Position numbers and translations under genes: made by a program. A stretch of DNA of 64,000 nucleotides from Heterodera schachtii. Its lineage: Eukaryota > Nematoda > Chromadorea > Rhabditida > Heteroderidae. This document shows positions 23,901 to 36,000 of the stretch, piece after piece. Location of the stretch: the NCBI GenBank assembly GCA_023374025.1, contig SIJG01000056.1, positions 62,001-126,000 of the forward strand, in the 5' to 3' direction. The notes under the pieces were generated by a model that was not told the origin of the DNA, made no database searches, and saw only the letters and a list, made by a program, of their open reading frames with translations. Numbering within the stretch: the first letter of the stretch is position 1; every line of letters begins with the position of its first letter.

Positions 23901-26104
23901 TAAAGATACTGATGCATATACTGTATTGTTATAAAAAAATAAAGGGATAAATTTGTTTGCTGAGAAAGGAAAAAAATACCATGCCCCAAATATTTTTATG
24001 AAATGTGCAAATTAACTGAATGTATTTCATTAATTAATAGTCCGCCACCTTCGTGTTGGAACAAATCTTACAAATACAAAATGTAGAGAATTATATACCA
24101 TATTGTATTTTGGATGTCAGATCATAAAAACCAATAATGGACTTATTTTTAAATTCAAGTTAATTGATCTTGGACAAACTTACGCAAAAATACCGTGCTC
24201 AGTTTGTTGATATTTTTTCGTTCGCTGAAACGTTCGAAAAACTTGTCAAAGAGCAATTTAAAAGCATTGATCAGCTGCACGAGTTTTTGGTCCTTTGTTT
24301 TATGGCAATTAAATTATCCACTTGGTTAATAAACTAAATTTTTAATATTTTACGATTTAATATTTTGAGATGCCGACTTTTAACACATCCTTTGGTCGAA
24401 GCTCCCACTGAGTGCAAACGTATTTAAATTCATTTTTCACACTTTTCTTTTTCCATTTGGCGCAACACAAAGAATTTTTTAACCATTTTTTTAAATCTGA
24501 CAACATTGAAGTAAACGTCAAAATGACATACAAAAAGCATAAATGTCAACAAAAATCACTGAAAAAGCATACATCGAAAAGGGGGGGGGGAGGTCAGCCG
24601 CAAATTTTCTTAGGAGTCCGGTCCCATGTTAATAGATCATTTTTGGTTTTAAAACCGCTTTTTTCGCGGCGCGCTTTTCCAAAGACCTTTTACGGAACAA
24701 AGGCACTGGCGGTGCCTATCAGCGTCGCCGGAAAACTTTTGGAAATTTCGTTCTTTCTAACAGATTTGCACCAAAAATGCCGTTTTTTATGGGTTTAGCC
24801 ATTTTTTATGGAAAATAAGAATTTTTCTGCTCAGGCTGTGCCGGTAGGACCCACCCCCCCCTTTCCATGCATGAAAGCAATGCGAGCGGCACTAATAATG
24901 ACTTCTTCACATCAAAAAGCAACGATGTCGTCAAACCGTTGCGTAGGCGTCTTTGAAGCCAGTGATATCTTGAAATTGAAATAAAAAATTAATTAAACTT
25001 AATTAAAAACTTAAAGAAAAAATCTTTCCAACTGCGTCTTAAACGAGAAGTATAAATTTCCAATCCATGAATTTTCGGTACTATTTAAATCATAAGTGTA
25101 TGAAAAACCAAATTTAAAAAAAACCATATTCGGACTTAACTTACAATCATTAAGGCGACCCAATGCCGCTGCGGAAGAACGATGAAACTGACAGCACATG
25201 CGAACTAAATCCGAGCACTCGTTCAGCACGGACACCGCCTGTTTGTTTTCAAAAATCAATTTAAGAAAAAAATTTTAATTTAAAAGAATTTAAAAACACA
25301 AAATGAAAGAAATGAGGCATAAGCATTGAATTTAGAAAATTATATTCCAGTGAAACTTACATAATCCTCCTCCTCATCAAGACTGAGCTCAGCCAATGCC
25401 GGCGGCGAGGGCAAATTGGGCAGTTGGTCGATGAACTTTTTCAGTCCTAAGTGGGATCGAACATAAATATAGAAAAATGAATTCAATTCAAGCTGCATAT
25501 TAAAAAATATCAAAATTTGTTGGAGCTAATTTTTGTAAAACTTGCCATTATAAGCACCAGTAGCTGCCGCCAATTTTGCCGGATCATCAGCCACCGAATT
25601 GATCGTAATGCACAATTCATCGATCGATTGCACGCAAAGTGCAGCCTGGTAAAAAACTTTTAAAATGAAAAACAGCTTATTTATTTATTTTAATGACCAT
25701 TTTTTTCATTTGAATTAGCCAAGCGCCCATTTTTTCGAGTAAAAATTTGTCGAATGCAAATGAAACACGGCAATTTGTCCATTTTCGGTTAAATTTGATG
25801 AAATTATTCACTTCCAGAATTAGCTCATTGGGGAGAATTTTTGGCATTTTTAGCTTATTTGGATTAATCTAATTCTGCTAGTTTATGAATCTGCCATAGT
25901 TTAGGAGTTATTATTGTAAACATTTCCTTATCTTCTATCGGCTATCTCAAATGGCTAAAGTTGTCAAAAAATGAAAAAAGTCGGTAAACATCAAAAAAGG
26001 ATGGATGGTCGAATTTTTTATCTATCTATAAATCAGAGACCCATAATTTAAATGATAACCAAAAAAATTAATTTGAAACTTACTTGTTCTTCCTTATTCA
26101 GCAT
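20990..26104 (-). CDS. Unknown 13-exon protein, duplicated family
   Basis: I do not recognise this protein. Exons in order on the minus strand are 26104-26084, 25645-25546, 25446-25361, 25238-25145, 24968-24937, 24333-24184, 23891-23823, 23697-23607, 23221-23128, 22252-22089, 21866-21736, 21579-21373 and 21038-20990, about 430 residues. Splice phases agree at all junctions except two. Exon 6 would need one more A in its run of five (CCAAAAACTC), and exon 9 to 10 is one base out. The intron after exon 2 uses a GCAAGT donor. The sequence is mostly helical-looking (LIDE, DLLDLCDALWKIFEDTP, FVKDITGN), with no signal peptide or membrane segment. The last exons carry RHVKIGIKNPITDPYSYNYT and FWQRCPASYCAVVKG. 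A degenerate inverted copy is at 410-970. Confidence 0.65.
22287..23060. mobile_element. Inverted-repeat element in intron 9 of the unknown gene
   Basis: The ends CGGTATGAAATTTATGGGTG and the complement at 23036-23059 differ by only one or two bases over about 26. The interior has no transposase frame. It contains two words like the tRNA B box (CTCGAACCGAG near 22450, read on the minus strand, and GGGTTCGGATCC near 22670), so a tRNA-derived piece is possible. It interrupts the spacing between exons CLLRSVYEKY and PYFGMLLKAV but not their splice sites. Confidence 0.65.
24707..24732. repeat. GC-rich palindrome, diverged copy
   Basis: Reads GGCGGTGCCTATCAGCGTCG, followed by CCGG. It lies in intron 5 of the unknown gene, next to a run of ten G at about 24582, and is flanked by 'AACAGATTTGCACCAAAAAT', as in other copies. 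Confidence 0.55.
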
Positions 26105-26339
26105 TTTTCGGCGTCCTAAGAAATATTAATAAATATAAAATACTGTAATTTAGCAATTTACAAATTAGGGCATTGAAAAACGAGAGTGAGATTTATTTTC
26201 ATTAGAAGTTTTCTACAAAATTTTTAATTTCATTTGTGAGAAAATCCAAAATTTTAAAAACCCAAAATATTTCTTAAATGAGCTTATAGTATAACAAAAA
26301 AAATGAATGCGCCAAAACATAATGATAGAAATTAGTAAA

Positions 26340-26510
26340 AACGTCGGAAAATGGATGTATTTGGCGAAAGAGAGATGAAAAGCAAATGCCTTGAATGAGA
26401 CCGACAAATTGTGTTGGAATTTCGATGCTTTTCCAATGCTAAAAATTGTTGGTGATTCATTCATCAGCAGCCTTTTTCGCATTATTCCCTACTGATTCCG
26501 CCCCATTTTT
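26340..26510 (+). repeat. Dispersed upstream module, copy 2 of 4
   Basis: Shares 'GATGAAAAGCAAATGCC', 'CAAATTGTGTTGGAATTTCG' and 'GCAGCCTTTTTCGCATTATT' with 1-210 (inverted), 39990-40135 and 44735-44865. It is 240-400 bases upstream of the start exon of the unknown gene. That is a reasonable place for promoter sequence, although the copies without genes argue for a mobile repeat that merely hitchhiked. Confidence 0.6.
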
Positions 26511-26519
26511 AAAAAGCAA

Positions 26520-27400
26520 AGAATAAATTTGGGTTAATCGAGAAATACCCAAAAATTGGGGTGGAAGAAGCTAGACCATAAACTTATTTTGTAGAACATT
26601 AAATTTAAAAATATATTTTAAATCTAAATGAAAATTCTTATAAAATGCGTTTATTTTTCCAAAAGTTTCCCCGATGGCGCTTTTCGGTACCCGCGTAACA
26701 AGATTTTAAATCACAGAAACCCAGTAATGCGTAATTACGGGGGGTTTGAAAACTTCGTAATTATGGAATCCTAATTTTAATTAACTCCAAATCTGACTTC
26801 AAAATCCTTTAATTGAGCTGAATGTGAGCTAAAATTTTAATTTATGTCATTGTTTTTGACTCCAAATTGACACAAAATTCATCTTAACTACTAATTTTTG
26901 ACACTGTAGTTTGAATTTGTAAATTTATGGGCATTGGGCAAGACGTCAAAATTATGCTTTTTCATAACAATTGAGGAATTTTGTTGTTAAAAATCTTCAA
27001 AATTAAACTAAATAAATTAATTAAATTGAATTAAATTAATCTCTCGGTGGCGTCTCCCGGAAGTGCCGCATGAAACAATTGACAATCTGTTGTAAGTGTA
27101 CCCCTTCAAACTTTTGGATGCGATTTTTGTTTTCAACAAAAAATGGCATAGACATGGCATCTCCTAAAAATCCATTATATTTAAATATTTTTGAAAAATG
27201 TTGTTTGCTTTTAAGAAAAAATAGAATAGCTGTTTTTAATTAACTTAATTGTTGTTCTGCAATTAAACATGGCTCATTTCCATGGTCCAAATTTGTCTAT
27301 TAGGCGCATTTTAAAATAATTAAAATATGTAATTTTATGAAATCGCAAAAGTCGCCACAGCATTTGTTCCACAAACACAAAAAATGTCCGTATGTTCTCT
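26520..27400. other. Gene-free stretch, with the GGAGATGCCATG repeat (copy 2)
   Basis: Apart from the dispersed repeat at about 27100-27180 (reverse orientation) I see only A+T-rich sequence. From about 27320 the bases match 45800-45960 and belong to the shared 3' end of the two collagen copies. Confidence 0.5.
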
Positions 27401-27404
27401 TTGT

Positions 27405-28881
27405 TCAATGACGGTGCTTATTCATGCGCAAATAATGTCTTCGTTTGCCACCACGGCTTGGGCATTTGCTTAAATTAAAAGAATGAAATTGAAATAATAA
27501 AAATCAATTTATTTTATTATTAACATGTCACCCGGCACTCCGCGGAAGCCTTTGCGGCCGATCCGCTTCTCCGCGTCGATGCCCCTCTCGCCAGTCACTC
27601 CTGTGCCGCCTTCCTTGCCGTTTTCACCTGGATGCCCTTGTTCGCCGGGTGGTTAGCCGACATTTGCGGACCGACTTTTGCGGACCGACTTTTGCGGGCC
27701 AACATTTGCGGACCAACGTTTGCGGACCGACTTTTGCGGGCCAACATTTGCGGACCAACGTTTGCGAACCGCTATTCTGGATTGAATTGTAAAAAACAAA
27801 AAAAATAAAATTTCTAAAATTAGGGGCCCATTTATATTTTTATGCTTCCGAGTTAAGCAGTTAAGGGCAAATGTAAATCAAAAGTTTATATAAAATTTTC
27901 CTAAAATTCCTTTTTTCACGTCCCTTTTGGCTGCTAAAATTCGGTTAGTTCACACCGCCCTTTAGGGATGAGTGATTTGATAAATTTGTTCAATCAGCAT
28001 CTAAATTTATAAATCCACGAATTTTTCTTTATTTCATGTTTCTGCCTGATACTGTTAGGCAAAGGGTAATAGGCGAAACACGAAAAAAAAAAACTTGTAT
28101 ATGAAGTAGATTTATTTATTTATTTTTTTACCAATTTGCAACCTTAAAAATATTATAGGTCATAAAATTTCAGAATAGTTCTGGTTAATTTTTCCCATCA
28201 AGAAAAATTTTAAAAAAGTGCTAATATACTTTTCTCCAGTTGAGACAATAGCCTCGAGCAAGCACACTTAAAATATTAGCTTACCGTAATACAATAATTT
28301 CAATTTTAGGAGTATTGAAACTTTCAGAAAAATGTTTTCTTAACTTTTTTTGACAGTTTAACCCAGAATAGCGGTAAAGTCGGTCCGCAAATGTCGGTCC
28401 GCAAATGTCGGTCCGCAAAAATTGCATTTTTTCAATTAATAAAACGGAGATTGTTAAGCGAGATAAAAATAGAGAAAAAAAATCTTTTTGGCTAAAATTT
28501 ATTGCCAAACATTTTAAAGAAAACAAAATTTAACAAATATAATGTTATTTTAAATTATATTTTATATTTTCATCAATTTTATAAAGAAAAAAGACAGCTT
28601 TTCATTATAATTGATTTATTTTTTCTTTAATTTGAGCTTACATTCCGCGCTGCCCCGGGCACTAGTCATTCCAATTGGACAGTTCTAGCAAAAAATCTAA
28701 AGAATAAAAAATACTTTTTATAATTTTACAATGCATCCTTTGAACGGTGCGTTGTGCCAATTGTCCGCCGCCACTCCCGGCACTCCGTCCCTTCCAGGAA
28801 TGCCCGGTCTGCCAGCAAAACCCACATCGCCAGCAGGACGTCCTGGTGGACCCGGTGGGCAAGAGTTGCTTTTTTGGCATT
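27405..28881 (-). pseudogene. Cuticle-type collagen fragment split by a foldback element
   Basis: Minus-strand pieces read as Gly-X-Y collagen. 28881-28775 gives ECQKSNSCPPGPPGRPAGDV then GFAGRPGIPGRDGVPG. A possible 20-base exon near 28640-28661 reads CPGQRGM. 27652-27532 gives PPGEQGHPGENGKEGGTGVT then GERGIDAEKRIGRKGFRG. 27468-27405 gives the basic C-terminus KCPSRGGKRRHYLRMNKHRH and stop. Cuticle collagens are small secreted proteins with short Gly-X-Y blocks between Cys clusters. No N-terminal exon is visible, and the exon at 27652 starts directly at the edge of an inserted element with no acceptor. The last donor also does not join in frame as written. I call it a truncated or disrupted copy. 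Confidence 0.65.
27656..28416. mobile_element. Foldback element with GCGGACC repeats inside the collagen copy
   Basis: The left arm (27656-27780) is built of tandem units such as 'CATTTGCGGACCGACTTTTG' and ends in 'GCGAACCGCTATTCTGG'. The right arm (28362-28416) is the complement, 'CCCAGAATAGCGG' followed by three 'GTCGGTCCGCAAA' units. About 580 A+T-rich bases lie between with no open frame. The arm edge abuts the collagen exon exactly, which suggests insertion at or near its splice acceptor. Its layout resembles the element at 58016. Confidence 0.75.
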
Positions 28882-28889
28882 CTGTTCAA

Positions 28890-29940
28890 GCAATTTTACA
28901 TAATTATTTCTCAACTCAATATCCGATAATTTATCATCTCATCATTATAATACAGTATGCAAAACCCGACCCAAAATATCGGGTCGGATTTCGGGTTTCA
29001 GGACGCGAAAAATGTCGGGATTCGGGTGACCCGGAACAACCTTGGTGTCGATGGGTGGAAATGTGCTAATTTTCGCCTTATTTATTAAGAGATTTATATT
29101 TTACACCATAATTTCAAGCTATGAATTTTTTTATCTTGATTTTTAAAATTTTAATTCAACAAAATCTGGGATGAGAATCAGTCTTTAGTGACTGCCTTTA
29201 TCACATAGAAATAAATCATCCTAAATTTTTTCAAGAAATAAATCATCCTAAATTTTTTCATTTCTTCTCACAGTTTTCTTTAATACTTTTCTTTTCTAAA
29301 TTGTTTGTTTTGTTTATCATTCATTTTAATATTGTGATCAAGCTCTGATCAGCTAATAAATTAGGCCAAAAAGGAGATGGAAACTGAAAGGTGGACAATG
29401 TTAATGCTTAATTTATTTATTAAAAAATTTATCTGGAAAACATGTTTTAAATAAATCATTATTTTTTAGTTTCTACAAACTGAATTCGGAATTTATTTAA
29501 AGCCTTAGAATTTTATTAATGATTTTAAGGAACATAAATTGAAACAATTAATGTAAAAAATGCAAAGTTAAATTGATCAAATACCAATTGGCAAGTTTGG
29601 ACAGTTAAGTAATTGATTATAAAACAATCAATGTTTAAAATAAATTAGTGGTACTTAAATAAACGGTATTGACAGAATGAGTTTGTGAATAAAAGAAAAT
29701 TTAATTTTTACCGCGAAATTTTACCTAGTTGCTAAAAACGTAAAATAGTTATCAAAAATTGGAACATAATGCGCGCCCATAATTTACATTTTTCTCATAA
29801 TTTTAGGCCGTTTTAAATCGATTCAGATTATTTTTAAATATTTTTGAGTTTGGGAGCTATGATACATATTCTCCATTTTTCACTTATGCAAAATTTTAAC
29901 TTATATATAATATCCTTTATTCAACTAAATATATTACAAT
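28890..29940. other. Gene-free stretch
   Basis: Contains a short inverted 'CCCGAC...GTCGGGATTCGGGT' cluster at 28965-29035. From about 29765 it also holds a segment ('GCGCGCCCATAATTTACATT') that is repeated at 38750-38860. Otherwise it is A+T-rich with nothing recognisable. Confidence 0.5.
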
Positions 29941-29950
29941 CATTCATTAG

Positions 29951-30517
29951 CAGGGCTGCAAAAAATATGCACGAAAAGTGGCCAAAATATACGCATAAAT
30001 ATGCAAATAAAGTCGTGAAATATGCACTAAATATGCACAAAAATCGCAAAATATGCACCAAATATACACAAAAAACTTGAAAATTAGGGGTGCAAATTAA
30101 TTTTAAAAAATTTTTTCATTAGTACACTTCTTTTATAAAATTCTCTTAGCAAATATTGACATTTTTAAATCAAAAATTTTGTCATGAAAAAAAAAATTTG
30201 GGGGAAGAATTTTGAGAAAATTTTCCAATTCTTAGTGGTGTGTTTTTTAAAAATTTTCGGTCGATTCTTAGGGGTGTATTTTCCGTTTTTATTGCATTTT
30301 TGTTAACAAATTTTCCAGAAAATGGCAAAATATGCATAAAAATGCAGAAAAACCCAAAATATGCAAAATATGCATAAAGGCCCAAAATATGCAAAAATAT
30401 GCAAATAAAAGTCCCGATTTTTATAAGCAAACACAAAAAAGAAAGTGTTTTTCCTACTATTTAGAGCATGGAGAAGCCAGGAAAAAAATATGCTTTTGCA
30501 TATTTTTTGCAGCCCTG
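29951..30517. mobile_element. hAT-type non-autonomous element, TSD TTCATTAG
   Basis: Ends CAGGGCTGCAAAAAATATGC and complement, flanked by an exact 8-bp duplication TTCATTAG (29943-29950 and 30518-30525). The interior is filled with 'AAAATATGCA'-type short repeats running inwards from both sides. A subterminal block 'CCTACTATTTAGAGCATG' is shared, inverted, with the element at 36585, so the two belong to one family. No transposase frame is present. Confidence 0.92.
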
Positions 30518-31532
30518 TTCATTAGAATAAATAATTAATTATACAATTTACAATCCAAAGAATAAATAATTATAGAAACTTTCACAAAGCATTTAAACAT
30601 TTAAATATGCAAAAACCAGAGCTCGCAATTCTAATTATATAATTTGAAGACTTTCCTTATTTGTAAGTTCTTTTTGAAAAAAAAAGAATTGGCACTAACA
30701 AATCAGATATTTTTTTTGAACATTTTCCAGCAGGTGGTGCCAATCGGCACGCCGGATACAAAATTTTTATTTTATCAATGTGAAACCTAGACGAACATCT
30801 TTTCTAAACCTACACAAGCTGTTTGATTGAAGACATTAGTGCCTTTCTGTGGAACAGATTTAACGCACTGTCCGAGACTTTTCTTAATTAAAATGACTTC
30901 AATTCTACGTAACATTATTACAAAACTACCATTGTATTTTGACGCACCAAACATTCCTTGATTCGTGGCTGCGTCGTTGAGGTAAAAGTATTTTTAAAAT
31001 TTAATTCAGTACTATGAGATTAAGTGCATACACAATTTTTCACTTCGTCCGAGTTTAAAAAAACAATATCTTCCCAGCATCTTTCAAATCTCTGGATTTA
31101 AATATGTGTGAAAAGGTTTACAAAATTAGATAAAAACACTTACACGACACTCAATGTCGTCGACATCTGGTAAGCAGTTTAAGAAAGCGTTCTAAAGTTA
31201 TTTAGCTATATTATATTCTTCACAAATTTGCGCTTCTATCTACATGGAATTTCTCAAATGAATTTATACAAAATTCATGTGATTTATTTATTAATCAGTA
31301 CCCAATCGTTTTGTCTATTGAAAAAACATTGAAAAAGTTGATCCTGAAATATAAAATATTATTTTTGTTTTGTAACTAATATTATTTATTTTAAAAAAAT
31401 ATGTTTCAAGCTCACGAAAACAGGAATAGTTTGCATGACTTCTTGAAGAGTCATCTAAATAATTTAAAATAAGAATATTATTGGAATTATTATAAATTAC
31501 GTACGTATTCCTTAATATGCTAAATCGCATAA

Positions 31533-33014
31533 TTAATTTATTTTTACGTCATTTCCGCATTTCAGCTGGAAACCATTTTGGCAACATTCGTCGCCCTTCG
31601 AATTATTGAACGGCAAACAGGCGAAATGGAGACCGCATGCTTTCTTCATCTGTTGGCACGGATTAAGCTTTACAGGTGCCTGACAATAATAATTTTTTCA
31701 TTTTTGTTAAAAATGATAAGACTTATGCTCACTTTTTCGCAGCACTTCATTTTGAAGCCTGCAGTGCAGCATTCTGATGGAGGTGCACCGGGTGACTCAT
31801 GGCACTCAGTCCAGGTGCAATTTTTTGGGTACTCCCGTTGAATTTGCTTTTGACATTCGCTGATTATCGGCGGTGCCTAATAAAGAAAAAAATTTTTTTG
31901 AAATTTAAATGAAAAACAAGCAAGAACTTTTAAAATAGACTGGCTTTCCACAAGCTTTTGTTTTTAAATCTTGGTGAAATAAAATGGCTTTTCAAACCTA
32001 GCATTGGATTTTATTTATTTCGGTCTAAATTTAGAATTTTGCAGTGAAAATTTTTTTAAGTCCAAGATAGGCATTATAAGAATCATCGTATAACCCGAAT
32101 CAAGCTAACAAATCGTTTTTTGTGCTTATCTCATTGTAAGATGCACGCTAAAATTTTATGGTTTTGCTAAATAAAAATTCCATTCATTATCATTTTAATT
32201 TCAAAAAAATATTTTTAAAATCTTTTAAATTAAGTCAATTAAAATTTGAAACTTACTTTCGAACAGCAACGCCAAGCGTAGCCGCTGTTGCAGCATGAGT
32301 CGTCGCGTGCATCAGGCGCACCCTCCATGGCGTGGCACTCCCCCCAGTCGCATTTGGTGCATTTGCTCATGCACTCTTCGATGATTTGTTTTGCCTATGA
32401 ATATTAAAAAACAATAAAAAAATATATTAGAAAAACAAGTAAAAACTACGTTTTCGCAGCATTTCCAGCTGTAGCCTTCCACACAACATGCATCGGCAAC
32501 TCCACCACGATTTGGGTGGCAAGCGCCCCAACCGCACGAGCACCGTTTCCGGAGCGTGTCGCAGTCTAATATTACAGCATATTCTTAATTATCACCCCTT
32601 GCCCAACACCTTCCTTCAGCGCGTGGTCGATCAACTTTTCGGTGACGGTTTTCAGCACGTCTTTGATAATGTCTTTACCCAAATCCAAGATAAATGTCCC
32701 AATCCCGCCAATTCCTTTGAGCAAGCTCAGCAAAATGCTGGTCCAGCTCTTTTCTTCACGTTTGAAAACCGTCAGAGCCCGGGTGTTTTCCTTAAATTTT
32801 GGAAAAAAAGTGTGCGAACTTGCATTTGTTAAGCATTTTAAGTCACTTTCGAATGGCGTTCGATGACAGCAACCGCTGTAGTCATGGTGCTTTTTGCGGT
32901 GGTGCCTTGTCCTTTGGCGATGCTTTGGTGCAGTGCCAGTTCGGTGCGGGGATTGACAACGGGAGCCGAATGCCCGAGGGACATTAACAGCCCCAAAACA
33001 AAAGGCCAAATCAT
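31533..33014 (-). CDS. Secreted protein with four Cys-rich modules
   Basis: Six exons join in phase: 33014-32847, 32790-32610, 32565-32450, 32394-32257, 31876-31733 and 31679-31533, about 297 residues. The N-terminus MIWPFVLGLLMSLGHSAPVV is a clear signal peptide, so the protein should be secreted. A hydrophobic or amphipathic segment follows (SILLSLLKGIGGIGTFILDL). Then come four related modules, roughly C-x(n)-C-x4-C-x10-14-CC-x7-CC: SCGWGACHPNRGG...CC...CC, KCDWGECHAMEGA...CC...CC, NCTWTECHESPGA...CC...CC, and a last one ending GFQLKC with a single Cys. Modules 2-4 each occupy one exon bounded by phase-0 introns. Intron 2 would be only 44 bases. I know no named family with this pattern; an effector, structural or defence role is open. 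Confidence 0.85.
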
Positions 33015-36000
33015 AGTTTTTTTGGTCTTTTGAATGAATTTATTTTATTTTTTGTTGCTGTTGAGTTTTTATTATCTATTAAAGTTAGAAGTAACGAAAA
33101 AGCCGTCCAATTATCAGCCCAAAATCCATCCCAGCCCAACCCCAAAACTGATTTTTCAATGACAATAATTTGGTATTTATGCAGGCCACAGTCACTCGAC
33201 ATAGCCACGAATTAGGGCGGAATAGAAAAGGGAAAGAGATGAGCGTAAAACTCTGGGAAAAGCCACCCAATGAATGAAAATGTCCGGCCAAATTAGCTAT
33301 TGAATTTGTGATTTCCCAACCCAACTACGATGACTCATTTCGACCATCAATGATTGGGGCTCATTTTGCTTCGGATTTTTTATTTTCCCAATGTTAAATG
33401 TGATGGTTTGTCCACCCCTCTGCTAATGATCGCCCAACAGATAACTTTCACAGCAAATTGTTAATCAGAGTCTGGCAAAAAACTAATTAACATTCATAAA
33501 ATTTTTTTTGAATTAATACGGATTAATCGAAATAAAATTTATGAGAATATAATAATTTGTTGAAATTGATTCCCGATTAAGAAATGCCAGAGATTCGTGA
33601 AATTAAGTCGATGAAGTCTCGAATGAGAAACTGGCATTGCTAAGATTCAAAATTTAAATAATTATTTTCACTGATTGTAAAAGTCAAAGCCATGATGAAG
33701 ATAATGAAGACTTAATGAGAATCCTTTTATTCAAAAAAAAAATAATGCTTTATTTTTATGGTCTTTTTGAATTGATTAATCAATAGAATTTTTTGTTCAA
33801 TTGGAATTAAATTAATGAAACTTATTTAATTAATTTTTTATTCTTAAAAATTAATTATATTAACTTCGTTTTAATATCTTTTTATTTTGAGCTTAAATAT
33901 TTAATTAAGAGTCGAAATTATCATTCAGCTTGCAGCAGCAGATCATGAGTCTTTTTGAGACGCCAATATTCACTTAAGAATATTAAAATTTATAAAACTT
34001 TTTTGTTCTTTTAGAATTTAAAAAACAATTAATTATAAATAATAATGAATATTGAAGTTTCTTTCTTTTGAATTAATGATTTTATTTTAATTGTCTTTTT
34101 GTTTTGGTTTTGTTATTATTAAGATTATATTTAATTACAATTTTAGTTAGTGTTGAACTTAATAATTACAATTTCTTTTACTTTTTTAAAAATTTTATTA
34201 GTAAATTAATAGATGGAAATTTTTATAATATTTTCGATTGTTTATTAAAATGGGTTTGACTCATAAGGAGCATTAGAAATTTATTCATGTAATCGTGCCT
34301 TATTTGTCATCTTAATTTTTCCGATACTCTTCTGATGAATAACAATTTTATTTCGTTGGTTAATTTATTTTTAAATTAATTCGAATAATTCGTTGTTGTT
34401 TAAAGAATCATTTGGGATATCGATCGGCAGGGATTTTGTTTTTGATTGGCTGCTGAATAAGAACCTTAATCAGCTTAATAATAATTTATTAATTAAATTA
34501 GATATATTGAATAAATTATATTTACTGAATTTTTTCATTTTTGTAGAATGATAAATTTTAAAATTGAAGAGAGTTTATTCGATTAAAAAAGAATATAGGA
34601 ATTAAATATAATGACATAAATTTTTTTTATTTTGTTAAATTGTAAAGTCGAGATAAACAAGAGACCTAATAACGATTCACAAATAATTTACCTTTTTTTT
34701 CTCAATTTTTTATAGCAATTTTAAATTAAAAAATTTTTCCGCTTTAAAATTTTTAAGTTTTAATGTTTATTATTTAAATTTTTTACATTTCTGATAGTTT
34801 ACTAGGTTTTTTTATTACATTCGTAATTTAACAACGATTTTTCCTAAATAATTCTTTTTTATTATGCTTTATGTCCAAATTTTTACTTTTTTTTCTTATT
34901 TTGTTAATATTTTTCTCTATTTTTTTTCATTTTTTATTATTTGAATCTTTTTTCAAATTTAGAGTATAAATATTATCAAAATAAATGTAAAATTTTTTTA
35001 GTTTACACCGTTTTTTATTTAAGCATTGTTTTTTGTCCAATTTATCATTTATATAATGCTAATTTTATATGAAACTTTAGAGAACCTTTGAATACAATAA
35101 ATATATTTCCATTTCTCTATTATTTATGCATTTAATTTTTTTTCATTAGAAGTTTTACTCCCGAACATTTTGTATTCTATGTAAAATAATTTCTGAGCAT
35201 CCGAAAAATTTTTTGAGCATCAAATAATTTACATTCAAAAATTTAGAAAAATTTGCTTTCATTTGTTCAAAAAGTAAAGCGCGGCCAAACTTGGTAAATT
35301 TTATTTTGTTTTTCTTCAATAAATACTTACCAATTTAATGCCATAAAATGGGTTCAAAGAGAGACAGGCAAAAATTTGATCTTTTTATTTTGATAGGGTC
35401 ACGTCATTTAACCGAACTGAAATTGAGAAGATGAAATCTCGCGGGAATTTCTGCAATTTAAAAATTTTTTGAATATTTTTCTAAAAATATTTCAAAAAAT
35501 ATGTTTTTAATTTTTTATTATTTTTAGCAAAATTGCAATTTTATATGAATCTATTAATAAATATAGCTAAAATTTCCCGACCTGGACTCCCTAAAATCTT
35601 TAATTAAAGACAAGAATGTACTCAGATCGCAAAATTTGATAAGTTTTTGATAAAACTATTATAAAATTACATTCGGATTTTTCAAAATTTTCAAAACAAA
35701 TTTGTTTGTTTTATTTAAATAGTCTTTTCAGGTATCCGATTATTCGGTATTTCATAACGCATTTATTATTAAACGAAATTCAAAATGCTATTTAAAGAAT
35801 TTATAAATTCTTGATAATATATCCGAATTATTTATTTGATATTTTATTCAAATTAAGTAGAAAAAATTATTATAATTTTTTAGCCCGGCGGTGCCGATAG
35901 GCGCCGCCGGGAAAATTTTGTAATTTTTAATGCGATTTGTTAACGATTTTGTTCAAAAATGACAAATTTTTTTGAGCCAATTTTTTAAGAGAATAAGAAT

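Noticed and set aside
32488..32987. Plus-strand frames of up to 114 residues
   Set aside because: They are antisense to exons 1-3 of the Cys-rich secreted gene, whose signal peptide, phases and modules are consistent.
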